Positions 56,712-64,000 of a DNA stretch of 64,000 nucleotides are shown here, piece after piece. Each line of letters begins with the position of its first letter. Within the stretch, counting starts at the first letter, position 1. Made by a program: the position numbers and the translations under genes. Below the pieces are notes generated by a model that worked only from the letters and a program-made list of their open reading frames with translations, ran no database searches and had not been told where the DNA came from. The DNA is from Culex pipiens pallens (lineage: Eukaryota > Arthropoda > Insecta > Diptera > Culicidae): positions 126,927,105-126,991,104 of the forward strand of contig NC_068939.1 of NCBI RefSeq assembly GCF_016801865.2, given 5' to 3'.

Positions 56712-57308
56712 AGTTATGCTCTCTTCGGGAAAAGTATTCTCCAGATCATTCCCCTTAGGCCTCACCATACCAGAAGTTGGTGCTTGATTTTCCCAGACCT
56801 GTAGGACCTAATATCCCATATTAATATCCCATGTAAACTTCAACCCTGATGCGCGAAGCCAATTTACAACCAAATGCGCTGAAATTTGACATGAGAGCCC
56901 CTATGGGCATGCCCTACAAGGGGAACCATACTAAAACTTGATCGGAGAACTTTCTGAAAACGTACCCACTCTAATATACATCAACATAGGCCAGGGGTGA
57001 CCAAAGTATGGCCCGCGGGCCAAATGTGGCCCGCGAGGTGATTTTTTGTGGCCCGCGGACCCATTTTGAATAATCATGTAAAATGGCCCTTTGGATTTCA
57101 TAATTCTTAAAATTAAGGTTTAGTGAACATTTTCAGTTTTTGTTAACATATAACTAATGATTTATCCATACTTTGATCCTGAACATATGAAACAGATATT
57201 ATGTTAAAAAAATCTATCATATTGAAACAGTTTCACAAGTGTGAATGTGATTGAAAACAGTTAATTTCGTCAAAAACTTCATTAAATTAGTTATGAAACG
57301 TTGAGTAC

Positions 57309-57713
57309 ACAATCAAAATCAAACCATCCACATTAACGACCCCCGGGTCTTTTGTGGTCTCTATTGCAAGTTTGTGCTCGAACCTAGGAGTCCGAAGGCT
57401 TGAATTTGGAGAACACCCAAACCTCTTTTTACTCCAAGGAACCTTCCACCCCAGTGTTTGAACTGACGACCTTTAGATTGCGAGTCCAACCGCCGCCAGC
57501 GATTCGACCGGAGTTTGGTGTGGTTTGGTGTGTTGTTTGTACTTACAGGAGACAACTCCTACACCTGGAATGACTTAACGGCCTAACAACCAAGGCCGGG
57601 ACCGACATTTTACTTCCTCATCCGATGGAAGGTTGCAGCAGATGGGAATCGAACCCAGAATCATCCGCTTACAAAGCGGACAGCGTAACCATTCGGCCAC
57701 GCACTGCCACTGC
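57309..57713 (-). mobile_element. tRNA-headed SINE with two tRNA-like parts, minus orientation
   Basis: A 10-bp duplication CGTTGAGTAC is at 57299-57308 and 57714-57723. On the minus strand the head (57713-57632) is tRNA-like, with GTGGCCGAATGGTTACGCTG, loop TTTGTAA between TCCGC and GCGGA, and GGGTTCGATTCCC. A second, more degraded tRNA-like part is near 57515-57460. The same head type occurs in the retroposon at 37645. Confidence 0.75.
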
Positions 57714-57911
57714 CGTTGAGTACGTAACATCTGATTCAGTCTGTTGAAAATGTATTAAATTATTATTGAAATTGGTGGAATAATTGTGGAATAATATCTT
57801 TGCAACGATTTTTATTTTAAAATATTCCATTTCTCCTTATTCTTGGAGAAATCACCTGTTTTAAAATATTTTTACAAAAAAATAATGTTAAAATATAAGT
57901 AAATTCAGTTA

Positions 57912-59270
57912 TAGGGGTAATTCTCTACCAACTCACACGAAATCGGGAAAAGTTGCCCCGACCCCTCTTCGATTTGCGTGAAACTTTGTCCTAAGGGGTA
58001 ACTTTTGTCCCTGATCACGAATCCGAGGTCCGTTTTTTGATATCTCGTGACGGAGGGGCGGTACGACCCCTTCCATTTTTGAACATGCGAAAAAAGAGGT
58101 GTTTTTCAATAATTTGCAGCCTGAAACGGTGATGAGATAGAAATTTGGTGTCAAAGGGACTTTTATGTAAAATTAGACGCCCGATTTGATGGCGTACTCA
58201 GAATTCCGAAAAAACGTATTTTTCATCGATAAAAACACTAAAAAAGTTTAAAAAATTCTCCCATTTTCCGTTACTCGACTGTAAAAAATTTTGGAACATG
58301 TCATTTTATGGGAAATTTAATGTACTTTTCGAATCTACATTGTCCCAGAAGGGTCATTTTTTCATTTAGAACAAAATTTTTCATTTTAAAATTTCGTGTT
58401 TTTTCTAACTTTGCAGGGTTATTTTTTAGAGTGTAACAATGTTCTACAAAGTTGTAGAGCAGACAATTACAAAAATTTTGATATATAGACATAAGGGGTT
58501 TGCTTATAAACATCACGAGTTATCGCGATTTTACGAAAAAAAGTTTTGAAAAAGTTACTTTTTGCGTTTCTCTTTGTTTCGTCGTCCGTGCCTGTCGCGG
58601 GTGACCATGAACGGCCATGATCGATGACGACCAACTTTTTCAAAACTTTTTTTCGTAAAATCGCGATAACTCGTGATGTTTATAAGCAAACCCCTTATGT
58701 CTATATATCAAAATTTTTGTAATTGTCTGTTCTACAACTTTGTAGAACATTGTTACACTCTAAAAAATAACCCTGCAAAGTTAGAAAAAACACGAAATTT
58801 TAAAATGAAAAATTTTGTTCTAAATGAAAAAATGACCCTTCTGGGACAATGTAGATTCGAAAAGTACATTAAATTTCCCATAAAATGACATGTTCCAAAA
58901 TTTTTTACAGTCGAGTAACGAAAAATGGGAGAATTTTTAAAACTTTTTTAGTGTTTTTTTCGATGAAAAATACGTTTTTTCGGAATTCTGAGTACGCCAT
59001 CAAATCGGGCGTCTAATTTTACATAAAAGTCCCTTTGACACCAAATTTCTATCTCATCACCGTTTCAGGCTGCAAATTATTGAAAAACACCTCTTTTTTC
59101 GCATGTTCAAAAATGGAAGGGGTCGTACCGCCCCTCCGTCACGAGATATCAAAAAACGGACCTCGGATTCGTGATCAGGGACAAAAGTTACCCCTTAGGA
59201 CAAAGTTTCACGCAAATCGAAGAGGGGTCGGGGCAACTGCTGTGTGAGTTGGCGGAGAATTACCCATAGA
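57912..59270. mobile_element. Foldback element: 640-bp inverted arms, 70-bp spacer
   Basis: The left arm 57912-58555 and right arm 58627-59270 are nearly identical inverted copies. Both include GGGTAATTCTC, GATATCTCGTGACGGAGGGG and ATAACTCGTGATGTTTATAA or complements. The frames at 58301-58516 (-) and 58673-58888 (+) encode the same 71-residue peptide with one change, which reflects the symmetry and is not a gene. ATAG lies on both outer sides. One diverged arm occurs alone at 26128. Confidence 0.85.
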
Positions 59271-60677
59271 GCACACGGAGTATTTTTTTACAAAAATATT
59301 GTACAGCCTAGCCTGTTGGTCAAGACGTGTAAATTGCAATTTTTCTGATATTTTTTAAAATTTAAGCTAGTGAATAAAACTGTTAAAAAAAATAATATTC
59401 TGTTCTCCAGACTTTGAAAGTCGAAACTGACAAAAAAATACATGCAACTTAAAAAAAACTGCAGCTGATACTTTTATTTTACACTTTTCTTATTTGAAAT
59501 AACGCCATTTATGTTTAAAAAAAAAACATTTTTCACTAGAGCGTCCGATTTCCCGTCCCGGGAAAAAAATCCCAGAAATTCCCGGGATTTTCCTAAAAAA
59601 AAATTTCCGTTTCCTGGGAAAATTGTAAATTTCCCGGGAATTCCCAAAATTAAAGAGGAAGTATACATTTTCTTAACTTTTTTGCACATTTTTTTAATTT
59701 ACAAGAATAAAAATTTATGCAAGAACACAACTTTATTTTATTCAATTCAATTTACTTCAATTTAGTTCAAAAAGAACAAACTTATCAGTTCGTCTGAAAA
59801 TTTTATATCAAGGTTTTTTTCAGATGATATAAATTTCTGAAGCATTCAAAACTGGGAATAGATCTTATTTATTTGTTGGACAACATTATGTTATGAAAAT
59901 AAACTATTACAATTTTGGTATGTTTGGTATTATTTGCTGTGAACATTCTTTCAACCTAAGTCATTAATTATGCTGAATTATTAAAAAATCATTTAAAAAA
60001 CTACTTCTTATTAAATAAAAGGTGCCCAAAAGATGCAAACATATTTTTAAAACTCGCTCCAAATATTGAGTTGTTATAGCATAAAAATGGTATTTCTATT
60101 GAAAAAGCAGATTTAAAATTAAAATCAATGTTTATTTATTTATTCATGAGCTCAAACTAGTAAGATTTGTTATAGAAAATGATTTGCCATGAAACCCATA
60201 TTTTGTTCATTATTTTTTTCATTTTAACTTAATTATTATTATTATTTTTTATCATATACTCTCAAACTGGTCACAGAGAAAAAATTCAAAGCAATTTTAT
60301 GGTTTTGGAGCATAGATGCGTTTTATTCACTTTCCAAACACTGTGATTGAACAAATAATACCTACATCTAAACAAAAATACTAATCATTATTTTTTGCTA
60401 CTCTGTATGAATTGAAAGACAGCTTATAAATTAAGAAAATTGATATATTTTCATGACGTTTTATGTTTTTTTACAGATAGTCAAGGCATTAATTGATCTT
60501 CACACTTATTTTGACCATTTAGGTTGCTATTCTATACAATTTTGTTGCAAAATATCAATCAGGACCAGAGTCATAACAATTTTCGATACATTTTAAATTT
60601 CCCGGGAATTCCCGGGAAATTTGTTGAAAATTTCCCGTTTTCCGGGAATTTTGTAACCCCGGGAAATAAGACGCTCT

Positions 60678-62121
60678 TTTTTTTTTTTTAATTTATATTT
60701 ATTCAAATTTCTTTTCCATGTACATTCATTCAGTTAAAATATTATTGAGTGTCCAATCACAAACGATGACTTTTCACCTCAATTTTAAATACTAGCAACT
60801 TTCATTTATTCATGAAATATTGTAGCTTTCGCTATTCAGTGATTTCAAATGTAGGAGGTCCTACATGTACAAAAGGGAAAAGGGATACCTTAAAACTAAC
60901 TTATAAACTATATAAAGAGCGGATCAATGCAGCTGAAGACTGCAATGATTTTTGTCGAAATGCATCAATTATCTTATTGGACATAACATCCAAAGTGTCA
61001 ACTTCGGCTAATTGATGAAGTTCACTGGTGCTGAACCAGGGAGGAAGTTTCAGAATCATTTTCAGAATTTTGTTCTGAATCCTCTGAAGTTTTTTCTTCC
61101 TGGTTAAGCAACAGCTTGTCCAGATCGGCACAGCATAAAGCATGGCAGGTCTGAAAACTTGTTTATAAATTAACAGTTTATTCTTGAGACAAAGTCTAGA
61201 ATTCCTGTTTATAAGTGGATACAAACATTTAATATATTTGTTACATTTAACCTGGATACTTTCAATGTGATCCTTGTAAGTAAGGTTTTTGTCAAAACCA
61301 AGTCCAAGATATTTCACTTGATCCTCCCACTTTAAATTTACCTCATTCATCTTTATAATGTGATGACTTTTTGGTTTAAGAAAATCAGCCCTTGGTTTGT
61401 GAGGGAAAATAATAAGTTGAGTTTTTGCAGCATTTGGAGTAATTTTCCATTCTTTCAAATAAGAATTGAAAATATCCAAGCTTTTTTGTAATCTTCTTGT
61501 GATGACACGAAGGCTTCTGCCTTTGACGGAGATGCTTGTGTCATCAGCAAAAAGTGATTTCTGACATCCTGGGGGCAAATCAGGCAAGTCAGAAGTAAAA
61601 ATATTGTATAAAATTGGACCCAAAATGCTTCCTTGAGGGACGCCAGCACGTACAGGTAGTTGATCAGATTTGCTATTCTGATAACATACCTGCAGAGTAC
61701 GATCCGTCAAATAATTTTGAATAATTTTCACGATATAAATCGGAAAATTAAACCTTTTCAATTTCGCAATCAAACCTTTATGCCAAACACTGTCAAATGC
61801 TTTTTCTATGTCTAGAAGAGCAGCGCCAGTAGAATAGCCCTCAGATTTGTTGCTTCGAATTAAATTTGAAACTCTCAACAACTGATGAGTAGTTGAATGC
61901 CCAAGGCGAAATCCAAACTGCTCATCAGCGAAAATTGAATTTTCATTAATGTGCGTCATCATTCTATTAAGAATTATTCTTTCGAATAATTTACTAATAG
62001 ATGAAAGCAAACTAATGGGCCGATAGCTTGAGGCTTCAGCAGGATTTTTATCCGGTTTCAAAATCGGAATTACTTTGGCATTTTTCCAACTACTGGGAAA
62101 ATATGCCAAATCAAAACATTT
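60678..62121 (-). mobile_element. 5'-truncated Jockey-clade LINE insertion
   Basis: Flanked by the 14-bp duplication AAATAAGACGCTCT (60664-60677 and 62122-62135). A T run at 60678-60688 is the complement of its poly(A) tail. The 5' end is cut within the reverse transcriptase frame, as is typical of target-primed insertion. It lies exactly in the right terminal repeat of the inner hAT element, which it duplicated. Confidence 0.9.
60901..62121 (-). CDS. Reverse transcriptase (C-terminal part of ORF2), Jockey-type LINE
   Basis: Open for about 406 codons to TAA at 60903-60901 with no stop or frameshift. It opens directly at the truncation point with CFDLAYFPSSWKNAKVIPIL, so there is no native start. 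Numbering from the Leu before AYFPSS as residue 1, the reverse transcriptase blocks in order are SYRPISLLSSISKLFERII (28-46), EQFGFRLGHSTTHQLL (63-78), LLDIEKAFDSVWHKGL (98-113, catalytic Asp 100), GVPQGSILGPILYN (156-169) and SLFADDTSI (185-193, catalytic Asp pair). A thumb-like and linker region follows. The endonuclease and first ORF are lost, so it cannot move by itself. The intact frame suggests a young insertion. Confidence 0.88.
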   Translation of the reverse strand, partial: KCFDLAYFPSSWKNAKVIPILKPDKNPAEASSYRPISLLSSISKLFERIILNRMMTHINENSIFADEQFGFRLGHSTTHQLLRVSNLIRSNKSEGYSTGAALLDIEKAFDSVWHKGLIAKLKRFNFPIYIVKIIQNYLTDRTLQVCYQNSKSDQLPVRAGVPQGSILGPILYNIFTSDLPDLPPGCQKSLFADDTSISVKGRSLRVITRRLQKSLDIFNSYLKEWKITPNAAKTQLIIFPHKPRADFLKPKSHHIIKMNEVNLKWEDQVKYLGLGFDKNLTYKDHIESIQVKCNKYIKCLYPLINRNSRLCLKNKLLIYKQVFRPAMLYAVPIWTSCCLTRKKKLQRIQNKILKMILKLPPWFSTSELHQLAEVDTLDVMSNKIIDAFRQKSLQSSAALIRSLYSL

Positions 62122-62218
62122 AAATAAGACGCTCTATTTTTCACATTTGGCCCGCAAGCTTATGTAAACTTCAAATTTGGCCCGCCACTCTAAAACTTTG
62201 AGCACCCCTGACATAGGC

Positions 62219-62546
62219 AGTTGCCTACAACTTTATATAACACTTTTTAACACTGTGAAATGAGTTCCTACTAACTTGAAGTTTTTTTTTTTTTGTTGGG
62301 TTTAGAACTTTGAATAAACCGAATCTTCTTATAATAATTCATGTATATTCAAATCGCTAACCGCTTATCCTCACTCTTCCTACAGCCACTGTACCACGTT
62401 CCCTTCAATTCGGCGCGCGCGAGCTGAGAGAAAACTTCGCCTCAAAACGAGAGCATTTCCGCGAGTGTTGACGTGCTACCGCGTGGTGTTCTCTCCCCCC
62501 CTCGCGTAAACCTGTATTTGTGCGCCGCGCGACGATCCACACCACG
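62219..62546 (+). promoter_or_regulatory. NT5DC1 upstream/leader region
   Basis: A good splice acceptor (pyrimidine-rich, then CTACAG) ends at about 62384. It is followed by a GC-rich leader of about 160 nt before the ATG at 62547. Either the leader is spliced to an upstream exon (candidates at 53261-53860) or transcription starts locally. Confidence 0.35.
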
Positions 62547-64000
62547 ATGCGACCTCCAACGTTAACGTTCCTTCTAGCTGGCGCCGCAACGACCACCTCC
62601 TCTTCAGTATTGTTACGACTAGGGCTTAGAGCGGCAGCAGGATCAGCAGTTCCGCGGCGACAGTTTCAGCAGCAAAAGCAACAGCATCAGTTGGGTGGAG
62701 TGAGGTGTTATTCGCGGTATTCGGCCAACAGAATCATGACCGGGGTGGACACGTTTCGATTCGCGGATTACGACTGCGTGGGGTTCGATTTGGACAACAC
62801 GCTGCTGAGGTATCGGGTTGGGAATGTGATTGAGTTGGAGTACGGGATCATGTCGCGGTTTTTGGTGGAGCAGCGAGGGTACTCGGGGAAGTATCTGCTG
62901 GAACCGCCGGATGTGGACTTTTTGCAGAAGGGGCTGATTATTGACTTTCAGCGTGGGAACATTTTGAAGTTGGGCCCGGATGGGACGATCCACCAGGCGA
63001 CGCATGGGACGAAGAGGATGGCCGAGGCGGAGGTGATTGCGTATTATGGGGACGAGAAGAAGTGGGAGGTGACGACGGAGTACTGCGAGAACATGCTGGT
63101 GGCTTGGAATGGTCCGCTGTCGGAGAAGATTCGGACGGTGTTGGATTATTTTGATATTTGTTCGACGTTGATTTTTGGCCGGATCATTGATACGTTGGAC
63201 GAGGCTGCCCACGAGCGGATAGGGAACTACAACGTGTGGCCGGACATTCTGGACGCGTTGGTGTTCATGTACTCGCGCGAGCATTTCGGCCAGAACATTG
63301 GCGGGTACTTCGAAGCGTTGAAGCAGAACCCGGACAAGTATCTGCAGCGAAGTTCGCCAAAGCTGATTTCCTTCCTAAGGGAACTCAAAAAGACCAAAAC
63401 CACGTTCCTCGTAACCGGATCTCACGTAGACTTCGCAAACTTCACCGCGTCGTACGCGCTCGGCCCGGACTGGCCCGAACTGTTCGACGTGGTCGTCGGC
63501 TACGCCAAAAAGCCCGGCTTCTTCACCGGTGCCAAACCCTTCATCGCGATGGAAGGCTCCACCGAGACCGACCCGCTCACCCCCTCCCAACTCGAGCGCA
63601 ACCACGTCTACTCGCAAGGCAACTGGCGCGACCTGACCGTACTCCTCCAGCGTCTCTCCCGCAAGGAATCCCCCAGCTACCTCTACATCGGCGATAACCT
63701 CATCCAGGACATGTACACCCCGTCCAAGTTCACCAAAGCGGACACGATCGCCATCGTCGAGGAGATGGCCGCGGAAGGAATGCGTGACCATCCGACCCCG
63801 ACCCACCCGGACGCCCGTTACCTCCAGTCCCGCTTCTGGGGCTCGTACTTCCAGGCCGGCACGAACCCCCTCCTCGAAGAACCCTCCCTGTGGGCGGACC
63901 TCATCAAGCGGTACGCGCGCATTTGCGTGCCCAGCATGGAGGTCGTCGCGGATTACCCGCTCGACCACAGCTACAACAGCTTCACCGAGAGTGTGGCCTG
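62547..64000 (+). CDS. NT5DC1: 5'-nucleotidase domain-containing protein 1 (HAD superfamily), runs off the window
   Basis: Open for 484 codons without a stop; the human relative is about 455 residues, so little should be missing. A leader of about 60 residues, Arg/Ala-rich with a Gln run (QFQQQKQQHQ), has a mitochondrial look. The HAD-type fold follows: motif I FDLDNTLLRY (Asp81, Asp83), VIELEYGIMSRFL, the serine/threonine motif FLVTGSHVDFAN (near 288-299), a conserved lysine in GYAKKPGF, and the acidic motif YIGDNLIQDM (Asp383, Asp388). Both motif I aspartates are present, so phosphohydrolase chemistry is possible, although the family's substrate is not established. Start choice: first ATG after the leader, context CACGATGC. 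Third-position usage switches from G/T-ending to C-ending codons near 63350. Confidence 0.9.
   Translation, partial: MRPPTLTFLLAGAATTTSSSVLLRLGLRAAAGSAVPRRQFQQQKQQHQLGGVRCYSRYSANRIMTGVDTFRFADYDCVGFDLDNTLLRYRVGNVIELEYGIMSRFLVEQRGYSGKYLLEPPDVDFLQKGLIIDFQRGNILKLGPDGTIHQATHGTKRMAEAEVIAYYGDEKKWEVTTEYCENMLVAWNGPLSEKIRTVLDYFDICSTLIFGRIIDTLDEAAHERIGNYNVWPDILDALVFMYSREHFGQNIGGYFEALKQNPDKYLQRSSPKLISFLRELKKTKTTFLVTGSHVDFANFTASYALGPDWPELFDVVVGYAKKPGFFTGAKPFIAMEGSTETDPLTPSQLERNHVYSQGNWRDLTVLLQRLSRKESPSYLYIGDNLIQDMYTPSKFTKADTIAIVEEMAAEGMRDHPTPTHPDARYLQSRFWGSYFQAGTNPLLEEPSLWADLIKRYARICVPSMEVVADYPLDHSYNSFTESVA

Larger units (their letters stand above)
59537..62136. mobile_element. Inner hAT-type element (TAGAGCGTC ends)
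   Basis: 8-bp duplication TTTTTCAC at 59529-59536 and 62137-62144. Ends are TAGAGCGTC and GACGCTCTA, followed by CCCGGGAA-rich subterminal sequence on both sides. Without the LINE it is about 1.15 kb with no transposase frame. Two fragments of the same family lie at 25879 and 53890. Confidence 0.8.
56992..62210. mobile_element. Outer hAT-type element (CAGGGGTG ends) carrying nested insertions
   Basis: Perfect 8-bp duplication ACATAGGC at 56984-56991 and 62211-62218. The left end CAGGGGTGACCAAAGTATGG and the right end (complement) CAGGGGTGCTCAAAGTTTTA are inverted, with subterminal GGCCCGC/GCGGGCC words at both ends. Own sequence is only about 0.85 kb once a SINE (57309-57713), a foldback (57912-59270), an inner hAT (59537-62136) and a LINE are removed, so it began as a short non-autonomous element. 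Confidence 0.85.

Noticed and set aside
58301..58888. Two identical 71-codon frames on opposite strands
   Set aside because: They are a consequence of the inverted repeat; the sequence is AT-rich and unlike any known protein.
62643..63968. Long minus-strand frames opposite NT5DC1
   Set aside because: They are antisense shadows of the plus-strand coding frame, which has HAD motifs and no stop.

Overview
The window looks like nuclear DNA of a culicine mosquito, most likely Culex. Genes are split by GT-AG introns of very uneven size, the coding exons are GC-rich in AT-rich flanks, and the flanks are packed with mosquito-type repeats: tRNA-headed SINEs, hAT and piggyBac-like non-autonomous elements, TA-flanked MITEs, foldback elements and a Jockey-clade LINE. 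The species is an inference from repeat style; no marker in the window fixes it.

Layout. At 1-1286 (+) are the last four exons of thrombospondin (end of the type 3 repeats, the C-terminal domain and the stop codon). From 2538 to 43453 (-) lies nearly all of the mitochondrial proline dehydrogenase gene (sluggish-A type). Its first coding exon is at 43055-43453, two interchangeable 122-nt exons are at 20372-20493 and 20086-20207, and eight more exons run down to 2538. The splice phases close throughout and give 581 codons for one exon choice. The final C-terminal exon(s) are not between 2538 and the thrombospondin stop, so they should lie left of position 1. Thrombospondin would then sit inside a proline dehydrogenase intron on the opposite strand, unless the assembly is at fault. 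At 52652-52975 (+) are two exons of LSm10, the U7 snRNP Sm-like subunit. A 51-codon ORF ends 51 nt before its start codon. At 62547-64000 (+) is most of a 5'-nucleotidase domain-containing protein 1 (NT5DC1) gene running off the right edge; a possible spliced 5' leader lies near 53270-53860.

Between these genes the DNA is mainly mobile-element sequence, and many insertions can be delimited by target-site duplications (TSDs). hAT-type insertions with 8-bp duplications lie at 7226-11225 (GATACACG), 39776-42774 (GTTTGTTC), 54563-56025 (CAGAAAAT), 56992-62210 (ACATAGGC) and, nested in the last, 59537-62136 (TTTTTCAC). A 5'-truncated Jockey-type LINE (60678-62121, 14-bp duplication) sits in the terminal repeat of the inner hAT. 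A 2.2-kb foldback element (46144-48330) is an almost unbroken palindrome whose ends are arrays of a 16-bp repeat. A second long palindrome is at 57912-59270. Two retroposons with 22-bp duplications and (GATTA)n tails contain paired, opposed tRNA-like parts.

The genes have no evident shared pathway: an extracellular matrix protein, a mitochondrial proline catabolism enzyme (important for flight fuel in insects), a histone mRNA processing factor and a HAD-type phosphatase relative. The most biologically interesting gene-level signal is the pair of interchangeable proline dehydrogenase exons.
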